In this document: piece after piece, positions 35,704 to 46,796 of the stretch | Numbering within the stretch: the first letter of the stretch is position 1 | Layout of the letters: each line of letters begins with the position of its first letter | DNA from: an uncultured Polaribacter sp. | GTDB lineage: Bacteria; Bacteroidota; Bacteroidia; Flavobacteriales; Flavobacteriaceae | Reading direction: 5' to 3' | DNA length: 64,000 nt | Assembly (NCBI RefSeq): GCF_947495205.1 | Contig: NZ_CANLXV010000009.1 | Coordinates: forward strand, 99,719-163,718 | Program-made: the position numbers and the translations under genes | Notes under the pieces: model-generated | What the model saw: the letters and a program-made list of their open reading frames with translations, nothing else | Told to the model about the DNA's origin: nothing | Databases searched by the model: none

Positions 35704-37623
35704 TTAATAATTTAATTTCTTTATATAAGATAACTTTTCCTTCCAAACATCTAAATCATTTTTAAAATCTACAACTTGCTTTTTTACATTTGCTACAAGC
35801 GGGTTATTGTCTTTTGCATTAGAAAAGAAACCTAAATTATTTTCTAATTGTTGAATTTCTTTTACAACCTCGTCTATTTTCTTTCTAACAAATAACTGTT
35901 CAGCATCTAACTTTCTTGTATCATTATTAGCCAATAAACCATCTACAACATTTGTAAACTTTAACATGGCTACTTCCTTTTTATCTAATGACAAACCTTC
36001 TAACAACCTGTCTATTTGCTTATTAAATTTACCTTCTAAATGCCTTACATTTCTTGGCAAAGCACCTAAAGATTTCCACTTTGCAATAGCTTCTAAAACC
36101 GTTTCTTTGGTTTGATTTTCTGCCGTTTTTAAAGATTCTATAAAAGCTTTCTTAGCATCAATAACAGCTTGTTGTTCTTTATCTACTTCTGTTTGTTGCT
36201 TATGAAATCTATCAAAATAATAATTACAAGCACCTTTAAATTTTTTCCAAATATCATCTGAAAACTTTCTAGGCACATGTCCTATTTTTTTCCAATCAGA
36301 TTGAATTTTTTTCAGTGCTATTGTGGTAGTTTCCCAATCTTCACTTTCCTTTAAAGATTCTGCGATATCAATTAATGCTAATTTCTTCTGAAGGTTTTCT
36401 TGCTGAACACTTTTTTCTTCCTTATAAAATCTATTTTTAGCACTATTAAACTTTTTAGTGGCTGTTTTAAATTTTTGCCAAATTTCTTCACTTTTAGCAT
36501 ATGGCAATTTTCCAGCATTAAAATACGCTTGTCTTAACGTCTCAATATCTTTAATGCTACTCTGCCAATCGTTATGTTTTAAATTTTTAGAAGTATCATA
36601 AGCATCAATGGCTGCAATTATTTCTAATTTCTTAGCAATTATTTCTTGATACTTGGATTTCATTTCACGAAAATGTTCATGACGTTTGTCGTGAATCTTC
36701 TTAGTAGCTTCACTAAACTTTTGCCAAATTTCTTCTCGCATTTCTCTAGCAACAGGGCCAATATCTTCTTTCCAAATTCTATGTAAATCTTGTAAATCTT
36801 TAAAAGCTATATTTATATCAGGCTCATTTACTAAAGCTTCTGCTTTTAATATAATTTTTAATTTTTCTTCTAAGTTATTTTTAAAATCTAGATCTCTAAA
36901 ATCATTTCTTATGTTTAGTAAATCATAAAAACGCTCTACATGATGATGATATGTTTTCCAAGTATCATTATATCTTGTTTTAGATACTGGCCCAATTGCG
37001 CGCCAAGCATCTTGTATTTCTTTAAAGTCTTTATACATTGTATCTGCATTGGCCTCTACAATTAATATTTTAAGATCTTCAATTACGGCAAGCCTTTTCT
37101 CTAAATTTTCTTTTAATTGGGTTTCTAATTCTTTATAATGAGCATCTCGTTGCTTTTTATATTCAGATAAAAGTGTATTATATTCTGTTTTTATAGAACT
37201 AGAAAATTGAAAATCTATAGACTCTCCTCCTGCTTCTAAAAATGCTTCTTTTTTTTCTGACAAAAGAACGCCAAATTTGGTATTAAATGCACTTTTTATA
37301 TGTTCTACCTGATTTTTAATTTTATGCGCAGGGTTTTTGCCTAATGAACTTTTTAATGCGCTAACTAAATCTTCTAAGCTTAATTGAGAATAATCAATTA
37401 CTTCCTCTTCCTCTTCTTTTTCCTGTTCTGCATTCTCTGCTACAGATTGCTCTACTTCATTTACAGCGTTTGTATTTTGTGCTGTATTGGTTTCTGCAAG
37501 ATTTTCAACGTCTTCCGCCGTTTTATTTACTACAGATGTTTCTACTGTATGCGCATTAACAACTGTTTCTGCATTACTACTATTTGTTGTTAATTCAACG
37601 TTTTTACCTTCATTTTCTAACAT
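35704..37623 (-). CDS. DUF349 repeat protein
   Basis: A 639-residue acidic, charged protein. The first hundred residues are low-complexity (Asn, Thr, Val, Glu) and probably unfolded. From about residue 180 on there are five DUF349-type helical repeats, each with a (I/L)W..F..A....(H/F/Y) centre (for example DAWRAIGPVSKTRYNDTWKTY and EIWQKFKTATKKFN). DUF349 proteins are widespread in Bacteroidota; no function has been shown, and a nucleic acid link has been suggested. It is monocistronic. Confidence 0.85.
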   Translation of the reverse strand: MLENEGKNVELTTNSSNAETVVNAHTVETSVVNKTAEDVENLAETNTAQNTNAVNEVEQSVAENAEQEKEEEEEVIDYSQLSLEDLVSALKSSLGKNPAHKIKNQVEHIKSAFNTKFGVLLSEKKEAFLEAGGESIDFQFSSSIKTEYNTLLSEYKKQRDAHYKELETQLKENLEKRLAVIEDLKILIVEANADTMYKDFKEIQDAWRAIGPVSKTRYNDTWKTYHHHVERFYDLLNIRNDFRDLDFKNNLEEKLKIILKAEALVNEPDINIAFKDLQDLHRIWKEDIGPVAREMREEIWQKFSEATKKIHDKRHEHFREMKSKYQEIIAKKLEIIAAIDAYDTSKNLKHNDWQSSIKDIETLRQAYFNAGKLPYAKSEEIWQKFKTATKKFNSAKNRFYKEEKSVQQENLQKKLALIDIAESLKESEDWETTTIALKKIQSDWKKIGHVPRKFSDDIWKKFKGACNYYFDRFHKQQTEVDKEQQAVIDAKKAFIESLKTAENQTKETVLEAIAKWKSLGALPRNVRHLEGKFNKQIDRLLEGLSLDKKEVAMLKFTNVVDGLLANNDTRKLDAEQLFVRKKIDEVVKEIQQLENNLGFFSNAKDNNPLVANVKKQVVDFKNDLDVWKEKLSYIKKLNY

Positions 37624-37719
37624 ATCTACAATGTTTAAGTTCTATTAATAATATAAATTATTATTTTTATAAAAATACGGACAAATGAACTACTGCACAA
37701 GTGGTCCTATTTTTTTAAT

Positions 37720-38478
37720 TTATTTGGATTCGTTCCAAATGCGCCAAGATTCTTCTGCTTGTAATGCTAACATTTCATATCCGTTTTTTATGGCAGCTCC
37801 TTTCTCTAAACCTTTTGCTAAAAAAGCGGTTACTTCTGGGTTGTAAATTAAATCGAACAACAGATGTTTTTCAGATAAAAACTCATAAGGAATATTAGGG
37901 AATAAATGAATATCTGGAGAAGTACCAATTGGTGTACAATTAACTATAATATTAAAAGCATACATTACCTCTTCCGTTAAATCGTTATAAGCAATTTGAT
38001 TATCTGCTTTAGGACTTCTAGAAACAAACTTATAGGTTATATTATTCTTTTTAAAAGCGTAAGCTACTGCTTTAGAAGCACCACCAGTACCTAATATTAA
38101 TGCTTTTTTATGATGATTTTTCAAAAATGGTTTAATAGAATTCTCAAAACCAAAAACATCTGTATTATATCCTTTTAATCCTGCTTTTTTTGTGAATTTA
38201 ATAGTGTTTACCGCGCCAATTTCTTCAGCAGTTTTATCTAACTTATCTAAATACGGTATTACGGCTTCTTTGTAAGGTATGGTTACATTCATTCCAGATA
38301 AAAAAGGTTCTTTTTTAATTGCTTCTGGCAAATCTGCAATCTGTTGTAGATCAAAATTTTTATAAGTATGATCTAATAAATTTAACTTTTCAAATTTCTT
38401 AGAAAAATATCCTCTAGAAAAAGAGTAAGCTATATTTTTTCCTAATAAACCAAAGGTTTTATTCTTTTTTTCTTCCAT
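37720..38478 (-). CDS. aroE: Shikimate dehydrogenase
   Basis: A 252-residue NADP enzyme reducing 3-dehydroshikimate. The substrate domain has YSFSRGYFSKKF and GMNVTIPYKEAV (catalytic Lys), then GAVNTI and GYNTDVFGFENSI (catalytic Asp), and the nucleotide-binding loop LILGTGGASKAVAYAF. The end holds GYEMLALQAEESWRIW. Its start lies 20 bases inside the preceding DUF368 gene, so translation is coupled. Confidence 0.95.
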   Translation of the reverse strand: MEEKKNKTFGLLGKNIAYSFSRGYFSKKFEKLNLLDHTYKNFDLQQIADLPEAIKKEPFLSGMNVTIPYKEAVIPYLDKLDKTAEEIGAVNTIKFTKKAGLKGYNTDVFGFENSIKPFLKNHHKKALILGTGGASKAVAYAFKKNNITYKFVSRSPKADNQIAYNDLTEEVMYAFNIIVNCTPIGTSPDIHLFPNIPYEFLSEKHLLFDLIYNPEVTAFLAKGLEKGAAIKNGYEMLALQAEESWRIWNESK

Positions 38479-39466
38479 AAAAATCGATATATAAAATTAG
38501 TGCAATGCCAAAAATAATGTAAAAAATAGCCAACCAAGTATCTAATCTTAAAAAATTTGGCATAAATCTATTGTAATTTTCTATAATTTTGGATCCGTTT
38601 TTTGCAGTTACAAATTCATCATTTATCATTAAATAAACTGCCTTTTTCCATGGCCATACAATACCCAAAGAACCTGTTATAAAACCAATAATTGTTGCAA
38701 TAACTATACTTTTGTATTTCTTTAAAACATAACCTAAAACATGACTTATAGAAACTAAACCAAAAAGAGAACCTGCTGTAAAAACTGTAATTATTTTTAA
38801 ATATCTAATTTTTTCAGGATCATCTAAAACTTCAAAATTACCCACTATTAAATTACCTAGAACAAATAAAAGTTCATTTACAGCATCTACTAATAGCAAC
38901 ACATAATTACCCATTAAAATTAGAATAAAAGAACCTGAAAGACCGGGTAAAGTCATGCCAGAAACCCCAACAATTCCACAAATAAAAACAAACCAAAGAT
39001 TATCATTTTCTCTTGCTGGTGTTAAAAAACTAATTCCTATACCAATTGCAGCTCCAATAATTAAAGAAATAATGCTTGCTTTAGTCCAAATACCAAAATC
39101 TTTTGCCAAGTAATAAATAGAACCAATAATCATCCCAAAAAACCAACTCCAAACATAAAGTTCATAATGCTTTAAAAGATAATCTAAAAGTAAAGAAATG
39201 CTAAAATAGCTAAAAATACTACCGCCCATTATAAGCAGTAAAAATTGACCATTTATATGTTTAAAAAAAGCTGTTAATTTTCCACTAAAAAGTAGCTTAA
39301 AAGCTTCTAAATTCACCTTTTTAAAAGAAAATATCAACTCTTCATAAAAACCAAGTACAAAAGAAACGGTACCACCAGAAACCCCAGGTACTTTATTAGC
39401 TGCGCCCATAGCCAGCCCTTTTAAGAATAAAGATAATTTATATAAAAAAGTGTTATCTTTTTTCAT
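38459..39466 (-). CDS. DUF368 polyprenyl-phosphate transporter (PopT family), copy 2
   Basis: A 335-residue polytopic membrane protein with the DUF368 start FLKGLAMGAANKVPGVSGGTVSFVLGFYEELI and a second copy of the same kind of loop at VSGMTLPGLSGSFILILMGNYV, showing inverted-repeat symmetry. The family was recently shown to recycle undecaprenyl phosphate across the inner membrane. It shares one base with the upstream DUF368 gene (ends ATG/TAA-type overlap at 39466) and overlaps aroE. It is about as divergent from its neighbour as paralogues, not recent copies. Confidence 0.88.
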   Translation of the reverse strand: MKKDNTFLYKLSLFLKGLAMGAANKVPGVSGGTVSFVLGFYEELIFSFKKVNLEAFKLLFSGKLTAFFKHINGQFLLLIMGGSIFSYFSISLLLDYLLKHYELYVWSWFFGMIIGSIYYLAKDFGIWTKASIISLIIGAAIGIGISFLTPARENDNLWFVFICGIVGVSGMTLPGLSGSFILILMGNYVLLLVDAVNELLFVLGNLIVGNFEVLDDPEKIRYLKIITVFTAGSLFGLVSISHVLGYVLKKYKSIVIATIIGFITGSLGIVWPWKKAVYLMINDEFVTAKNGSKIIENYNRFMPNFLRLDTWLAIFYIIFGIALILYIDFYGRKKE

Positions 39467-40428
39467 TAATGATTTTTATTTGCCCATTTCTCCATAAGTA
39501 ATATTAAAACGAAACCGATAGTTGCCAATATGATTGCAAACATTAAATTGGCATCACCATTAAAAGAAAAAGGAGAAATACTATTTTCTAAAAGCGGCAC
39601 TTCTACTCCATGCCTATCTATTCTTGTAGATATAACTTTTTTCCAAGGCCATATTTTATTTAAAGAACCAATCATAAAACCAGTTAAAACGGCTAAAGTT
39701 ATATTCTTTTTATTGGCAAACATCCATTTTAAAATTTTAGAAAAAAGTTTAATTCCTACCAAGCAACCTATTATTAATGTAAATACTTTAATAAAGTTGG
39801 TTTTAATTATTTCCCAATCTCCAGCTAATAATCCTTCAATAAAATTGGTTAGTGCTTCCAAAACCAAACTATAAGAACCTAATAAAACGAGTATAAAAGA
39901 ACCTGAAATTCCTGGTAAAATCATTGCAATTATTGCAATTGCACCAGAAAACAAATAGTAATACCATTCATCTGGAGCTGTAGCAGGAGATGCAATAGTA
40001 ATATAATATGCTATTGTTGCGCCTAAAATTATAGCAACAAAAGTTAATACGTTCCATTTTTCAATTTGTTTCCCGATGTAAATAATGCTTGCTAAAACCA
40101 ATCCGAAGAAAAACGACCAAACCAAAATTGGATGATTATCTAACAAATGCGAAATTATTTTTGCCAGAGAAATAATGCTGATAAAGACCCCTAGAAACAA
40201 GCTAATTAAAAAACCTAAATTATAGGTAGTAAACATTTTTTTAAAACCCTCTTTTTGCCAAGTTTTAAAAATATTTAGATTTAAATTATCTATTGTTCCT
40301 ATTAATTCTTCATAAATTCCTGTAATAAAAGCAATGGTACCTCCAGAAACGCCAGGTACTACATCTGCAGCTCCCATAGCTAATCCTTTTAATCCATTGG
40401 TTATATAATCTTTTATGCTTCTACCCAT
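39466..40428 (-). CDS. DUF368 polyprenyl-phosphate transporter (PopT family), copy 1
   Basis: A 320-residue membrane protein with the same two signature loops: GLKGLAMGAADVVPGVSGGTIAFITGIYEELI near the N-terminus and IAMILPGISGSFILVLLGSYSLVLEAL in the middle. About nine hydrophobic helices can be counted. It is first in a three-gene unit with its paralogue and aroE. Both copies keep the motifs, so both are likely functional; separate substrates or conditions are possible. Confidence 0.88.
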   Translation of the reverse strand: MGRSIKDYITNGLKGLAMGAADVVPGVSGGTIAFITGIYEELIGTIDNLNLNIFKTWQKEGFKKMFTTYNLGFLISLFLGVFISIISLAKIISHLLDNHPILVWSFFFGLVLASIIYIGKQIEKWNVLTFVAIILGATIAYYITIASPATAPDEWYYYLFSGAIAIIAMILPGISGSFILVLLGSYSLVLEALTNFIEGLLAGDWEIIKTNFIKVFTLIIGCLVGIKLFSKILKWMFANKKNITLAVLTGFMIGSLNKIWPWKKVISTRIDRHGVEVPLLENSISPFSFNGDANLMFAIILATIGFVLILLMEKWANKNH

Positions 40429-40526
40429 TATATTTTATTATTTTTGTAGGTAACGAAGATAATAGATTTTACGCTAAAACATTATTGTAAATAAAGGAAT
40501 TCTATTGCCACTAAGAAATAAAAAAA

Positions 40527-40691
40527 ATGCCTAAAAAAGGGAAAGGAAAAGCAAAAAATACGGTTAATAAGGCAAAGCACACCAAATTAATGAATCGAAA
40601 AATTAATAAGGTAAAACTAGAAAAACAGTTGCATAAAGAGCGCCTAAAAGCAATTATTAAAAAAGTAAACGAGCAAAAAGAAAAAACCTAA
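40527..40691 (+). CDS. Small basic protein, 54 residues
   Basis: ATG at 40527 opens 54 codons ending in TAA at 40689, too short for usual cut-offs. The product is rich in Lys and Arg (MPKKGKGKAKNTVNKAKH... ending NEQKEKT) with no hydrophobic core, so it may bind RNA or DNA. Support: an A-rich region before the ATG, a terminator right after the stop, and an otherwise unexplained gap. The family is not recognised. Confidence 0.55.
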   Translation: MPKKGKGKAKNTVNKAKHTKLMNRKINKVKLEKQLHKERLKAIIKKVNEQKEKT

Positions 40692-40713
40692 GCAAAAGCT
40701 CAGGTTTTTTTTT
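40681..40713 (+). terminator. Terminator of the small basic ORF
   Basis: AAAAAACCTAAGC pairs with GCTCAGGTTTTTT with one mismatch and an AAAA loop, then T residues. It overlaps the stop codon, a compact arrangement supporting a real gene. Confidence 0.75.
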
Positions 40714-40733
40714 AGAATAGTATGCATTTGATA

Positions 40734-40991
40734 TTAATTATCTATAGATCCTAATACGCGTTTCATAAATGTGTTTAAGGCTTCTTTTTTGGGTGCGCCC
40801 TCTTTTATCATTTTATCCACTTCTACAGCACCATACATGTTAGAAATTAATTCGCCAATAACATCTAGCTCCTCATCTTTAAGTGAAGGCACTTCTGTTA
40901 AAGCTTCTAGCGTTTCTATTGTTTCTAAAACGTAGTCTTGGTCGTTTTCTTCAATAAAATTGGTTAAATGTTTTATTACAGGTAGTTTCAT
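40734..40991 (-). CDS. Small conserved protein following thioredoxin (DUF6952-like)
   Basis: An acidic, helical 85-residue protein (MKLPVIKHLTNFIEENDQDYVLETIETL...). Proteins of this type follow a thioredoxin gene in many Flavobacteriia, which I believe are listed as DUF6952; that name is from memory. No catalytic motif and no cysteine. It begins two bases after the thioredoxin stop, so it likely works with it. Confidence 0.72.
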   Translation of the reverse strand: MKLPVIKHLTNFIEENDQDYVLETIETLEALTEVPSLKDEELDVIGELISNMYGAVEVDKMIKEGAPKKEALNTFMKRVLGSIDN

Positions 40992-40993
40992 AA

Positions 40994-41302
40994 TTATAAA
41001 ACTTCGCTTGTTAATTCCTTTAAAACATCAAACTTGTTAGTTTGTGTTTGATTTTTCTTTTCGCCGTTAACAAAAGTTGCAAAAGTAGGCAAGTTACTTA
41101 CATCTGCTAATTTTCTACTTTCCGGAAATTTCTCAGCATCAACAATTACAAACGCAACATTGTCGTTTTCAGTAGCCAATTTTTTAAATTTTGGCTTCAT
41201 AATTCTACAGTTTCCACACCAGGTTGCAGAATATTGCACAACTACTTTTTCATTATTACTAACAATTTCTTGTAAATTATCTGCGGTTAATTCTTGTAAC
41301 AT
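40994..41302 (-). CDS. Thioredoxin family protein
   Basis: A 102-residue cytoplasmic thioredoxin with Cys29 and Cys32 in SATWCGNCRIMKP and the cis-proline in VSNLPTFATFVNG. The CGNC centre differs from the usual CGPC, which should raise or alter its redox potential. It lies between the peroxiredoxin gene and the small DUF6952-like gene in one direction and may regenerate the peroxiredoxin. Confidence 0.9.
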   Translation of the reverse strand: MLQELTADNLQEIVSNNEKVVVQYSATWCGNCRIMKPKFKKLATENDNVAFVIVDAEKFPESRKLADVSNLPTFATFVNGEKKNQTQTNKFDVLKELTSEVL

Positions 41303-41320
41303 AATATATAGTGAGTTTTT

Positions 41321-41359
41321 AATTGTGCATTGTAAATTAAACGTTTACAATGCACAATT
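41321..41359. repeat. Perfect 16-bp hairpin between peroxiredoxin and thioredoxin genes
   Basis: AATTGTGCATTGTAAA (41321-41336) and TTTACAATGCACAATT (41344-41359) are exact complements around a seven-base loop. On the minus strand it is followed by AAAAA rather than T residues, so it is not a terminator; it may stabilise or process the mRNA or be a dispersed palindrome. Confidence 0.75.
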
Positions 41360-41370
41360 CTAATTAATTT

Positions 41371-42012
41371 TTAGTGGGCTGCTAAATATTCTGCAGTTCC
41401 CTTAGCATTAGGTGCCATTGCTTCTTTACCTTCTTCCCAATTTGCAGGACAAACCTCTCCGTTTGTTTGTACGTGCGCATAAGCATCTATTAGACGTAAA
41501 AATTCGCTTACGTTTCTACCAACTGGCATGTGGTTTACACCTTCATGAAAAACAGTACCTTCTTCATCAATTAAGTAAGTAGCTCTGTACGTTACATTAT
41601 CTCCCTCTACTTGAACCGTTTGTGTTGCTTCGTCAAAAGTTTCGTTAGAAATATCTAAAATACCTAAAATTGAAGATAAATTTCTGTTACTGTCTGCTAA
41701 AATAGGATACGTTACACCTTCTATACCTCCGTTATCTTTAGAAGTACTTAACCATGCAAAGTGTACTTCTGGAGTATCACAAGAAGCACCAATTACAATT
41801 GTATTTCTTTTTTCGAATTCTGCCAAAGCTGCTTGAAAAGCATGTAATTCTGTAGGACATACAAATGTAAAATCTTTTGGATACCAAAATAATAATACTT
41901 TTTTCTTATTATTAGCAGCTTCTTCTAATACATTTAACTTGAATGTATCTCCCATATCATTCATTGCGTCTACATTTAAATTTGGGAATTTTTTTCCAAC
42001 TAGTGTTGCCAT
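41371..42012 (-). CDS. Two-cysteine peroxiredoxin (AhpC type)
   Basis: A 213-residue peroxiredoxin. Peroxidatic Cys52 is in DFTFVCPTELHAF and resolving Cys188 in GEVCPANWEEG, the typical 2-Cys arrangement. It reduces H2O2 and organic peroxides. The divergent katG and downstream thioredoxin form an oxidative-stress group. No ahpF is present; the CGNC thioredoxin may reduce it. Confidence 0.93.
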   Translation of the reverse strand: MATLVGKKFPNLNVDAMNDMGDTFKLNVLEEAANNKKKVLLFWYPKDFTFVCPTELHAFQAALAEFEKRNTIVIGASCDTPEVHFAWLSTSKDNGGIEGVTYPILADSNRNLSSILGILDISNETFDEATQTVQVEGDNVTYRATYLIDEEGTVFHEGVNHMPVGRNVSEFLRLIDAYAHVQTNGEVCPANWEEGKEAMAPNAKGTAEYLAAH

Positions 42013-42063
42013 TTTTTTTGTTTTATTTTATTACTTAATGTTAGTATTTAATTTTTGTTACGA

Positions 42064-42071
42064 CAAAATTA
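42064..42071 (-). promoter_or_regulatory. -7 element of the peroxiredoxin gene
   Basis: Minus-strand TAATTTTG matches TAnnTTTG, about 51 bases before the ATG. Confidence 0.4.
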
Positions 42072-42209
42072 TAGGCTTTTTATGGCTTAGGAAAAGTAAA
42101 AAAAAAGATAAAACTTATCTAAGAATAAGGTTTTTCAATATCATACAAATACATTCAAAAATAATTTGTAATTTTATATAAATCAACTAGTTAAAAAAAT
42201 AATAAATCC

Positions 42210-42238
42210 TATCTATCGTAAAATAAAAAATATAGATA
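42210..42238. promoter_or_regulatory. Inverted repeat TATCTAT-N15-ATAGATA before katG
   Basis: Two exact seven-base half-sites (42210-42216, 42232-42238), centred about 37 bases upstream of the katG -7 element. OxyR sites contain repeated ATAG/CTAT elements, so an OxyR-type operator is a reasonable guess; the spacing is not the standard one. Confidence 0.35.
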
Positions 42239-42260
42239 AAAATGATATGATAATTTGTCG

Positions 42261-42268
42261 TAGATTTG
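42261..42268 (+). promoter_or_regulatory. -7 element of katG
   Basis: TAGATTTG matches TAnnTTTG, 23 bases before the ATG. There is no good -33, which fits an activator-dependent promoter. Confidence 0.5.
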
Positions 42269-42279
42269 GGTTAAAATAA

Positions 42280-44496
<2,217 letters not shown>

Positions 44497-44518
44497 ATTA
44501 TTTTAAAGTTTTATAAAA

Positions 44519-44548
44519 AAAAGAGATTCCATAGGAATCTCTTTTTTT
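44519..44548 (+). terminator. Terminator after katG
   Basis: AAAAGAGATTCC and GGAATCTCTTTT pair around ATA, followed by T residues. Confidence 0.9.
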
Positions 44549-44656
44549 GTTTGCTATTTATAATCTGTAAAATCTAATTTGAAAATTGTAAAAAATTATG
44601 CAGCGTTCTAACCTCGCATAGAGCCAAACAATATGTAAAATTCTGTTTTAGTTAAG

Positions 44657-45820
44657 TTATTTACTCGCAAATAACTTAACATCATTTCCAGACACTTGCT
44701 TTTCACCTAAAATAATTAAACGCTCTACTACATTTCTCAATTCACGAATATTTCCTGTCCAATCGTATTTTTGCAACAATTGAATGGCTTCATCAGAAAA
44801 TGTTTTTTGAGGAGTTCCTTGTTCTTGCGATATTTTTGTCGTGAAAAAATCTACCAATAAAGGAATATCATCTCTCCTATCATTTAGTGCAGGTACTTTT
44901 ATCAAAATTACGGCTAATCTATGGTATAAATCTTCTCTAAATCTACCTTCTGAAATTTCTGTTTTAAGATCTTTATTTGTAGCAGCAACCACTCTTACAT
45001 TTACTTTAATATCTTTATCTGAACCTACTCTAGAAATTCTACTTTCTTGCAAAGCTCTTAAAACTTTGGCTTGTGCAGAAAGACTCATATCACCAATTTC
45101 ATCTAAAAAAATAGTACCACCATTTGCTGCTTCAAACTTACCAGCTCTGTCTTTATTTGCACCTGTAAAAGAACCTTTTACATGACCAAAAAGTTCACTT
45201 TCTATTAATTCTGATGGAATTGCAGCACAATTTACTTCAATCATTGGTTTTTTAGCACGATCAGATTTTTCGTGCAACCAATGTGCAACCAACTCTTTAC
45301 CAGTTCCATTTGGTCCTGTAATTAAAACTCTAGCATCTGTTGCTGCAACTTTTTCTATAATTTCTTTTATGTGAGTAATGGCAGCACTTTCACCAATCAT
45401 CTTATAATTTTTACTCACTTTTTTCTTTAGTCTTTTATTTTCTACAACTAAAGTTTTATTTTCTAGAGCATTTCTAACGGTATTTAATAAGCGATTTAAA
45501 TCTGGTGGTTTAGAAATATAATCAAAAGCACCTAAACGCATTGTATTTACGGCGGTATCTAAATCTCCATGACCAGAAATCATTACCATAGGTATTTCTG
45601 GTTTTATTTTTTTTGCTTTTTCTAAAACCTCAACACCATCCATCTTTGGCATTTTTATATCACATAAAACCAAATCATAATCGTTGTTTTTAATTTTTTC
45701 AATACCCTCTAAACCATCTTCTGCCTCCTCTACTTTGTAACTATCGTTTTCTTCTGAGATAATTTTAGAAAGCACTCTTCTAATAGCCGCTTCATCTTCT
45801 ATAATTAATATTTTGCTCAT
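44657..45820 (-). CDS. Sigma-54 response regulator (NtrC family) lacking a DNA-binding domain
   Basis: A 387-residue protein. Receiver domain 1-120 with phospho-acceptor Asp54 in DIKMPK; AAA+ domain from about 140, with Walker A GPNGTGKE (169-176), the sigma-54 contact loop GSFTGA (216-221; GAFTGA in most members), and GTIFLDEIGD (Walker B). After NIRELRNVVERL the chain ends in KLFASK, so the usual Fis-type helix-turn-helix is absent. It must activate sigma-54 promoters from solution. The gene follows the ABC/MscS group by 140 bases and has its own -7. Confidence 0.93.
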   Translation of the reverse strand: MSKILIIEDEAAIRRVLSKIISEENDSYKVEEAEDGLEGIEKIKNNDYDLVLCDIKMPKMDGVEVLEKAKKIKPEIPMVMISGHGDLDTAVNTMRLGAFDYISKPPDLNRLLNTVRNALENKTLVVENKRLKKKVSKNYKMIGESAAITHIKEIIEKVAATDARVLITGPNGTGKELVAHWLHEKSDRAKKPMIEVNCAAIPSELIESELFGHVKGSFTGANKDRAGKFEAANGGTIFLDEIGDMSLSAQAKVLRALQESRISRVGSDKDIKVNVRVVAATNKDLKTEISEGRFREDLYHRLAVILIKVPALNDRRDDIPLLVDFFTTKISQEQGTPQKTFSDEAIQLLQKYDWTGNIRELRNVVERLIILGEKQVSGNDVKLFASK

Positions 45821-45890
45821 TTTATTTTCGTTTCAGTGTTTTAAAGTTTCATTGCTTTACAGTATTATTTGCTCAATTAGCAAAAGTATA

Positions 45891-45898
45891 CTTTGTTG
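45891..45898 (-). promoter_or_regulatory. -7 element of the sigma-54 regulator gene
   Basis: Minus-strand TACTTTTG matches TAnnTTTG, 70 bases before the ATG. Confidence 0.4.
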
Positions 45899-45960
45899 TA
45901 AAAGCTAAAACTATTCCTATTTTTTTCAGTTTAAATACCTCTTTTATTGTTGCGTTCTTA

Positions 45961-46788
45961 TTACCCAGGTTTAATAATATGAACATCTCTTTGTGGAAAA
46001 GGAATTGTAATGTTATGTATTCTAAATTTTTTGTCAATTTCAAAACGCAAATCGCTTTTAATTTGCAAATGTGTATAACTATTATTAATATTAAACAACA
46101 GTTTAAATTGCAAAGCACTGTCTCCAAAATCTAAGAATAGCACTCTTGGCTCTGGAGTTTGTAATATCTTTGGATGGTTTTTAGCCACATCAACCAAAAT
46201 TTGCCTTACCAACTCTACATCAGAACCATAAGCAACACCAACTTCTACACCTTCTGTAGTTTGTGCGCCATTCTGCGTCCAATTAAATAAACTTTGTGTT
46301 AAAAATTTATGATTTGGTATAATTAAAACTTTATCGTCTATAGTAACTGCTCTTGTTGTTCTTAGTCTAATCTCAATAATCTTGCCAACTTTTTCATCAA
46401 CCTCTACAATATCATTAACAGCTAAAGTTTTATCTAACAAAATAAAAATACCAGAAATAATATCTTGAAATAAGGTTTGTAATCCTAGACCAATACCCAC
46501 TAATAATGCCGCAGAACCTGCTAATAAAACCCCTACTTCTATGCCAGAAGATTCTAAAGCAATAATTAATACAATTACATAAATAAAGTATTGTAAAAAA
46601 GTAAAAATAGCTTTAAACTTCCCTTTATCATCTTCACTTAACTTTCTATATACTAACTTTTTAATTAATTTAAGTAATATACTAGTAACTAGAATTACAA
46701 AAATAATAAAGAGTACTGTTCTTACATCTACATGGATTTTATCTGTAATTTCAAAAGAAAAACTTAAAAACTCTTTGAGTGATTCCAT
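45961..46788 (-). CDS. MscS family mechanosensitive channel
   Basis: A 275-residue small-conductance channel. Three N-terminal helices are followed by the pore helix with AGSAALLVGIGLGLQTLFQDIISGIFILLDKT, then the MscS beta domain (VNDIVEVDEKVGKIIEIRLRTT; VLIIPNHKFLTQSLFNWT). It releases solutes on hypo-osmotic shock. It starts 8 bases after the ABC permease gene in the same direction. Confidence 0.92.
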   Translation of the reverse strand: MESLKEFLSFSFEITDKIHVDVRTVLFIIFVILVTSILLKLIKKLVYRKLSEDDKGKFKAIFTFLQYFIYVIVLIIALESSGIEVGVLLAGSAALLVGIGLGLQTLFQDIISGIFILLDKTLAVNDIVEVDEKVGKIIEIRLRTTRAVTIDDKVLIIPNHKFLTQSLFNWTQNGAQTTEGVEVGVAYGSDVELVRQILVDVAKNHPKILQTPEPRVLFLDFGDSALQFKLLFNINNSYTHLQIKSDLRFEIDKKFRIHNITIPFPQRDVHIIKPG

Positions 46789-46796
46789 ATTTATAT

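Noticed and set aside
45873..46127. An 84-codon minus-strand frame
   Set aside because: It overlaps the end of the mscS gene in another frame and has no family likeness.
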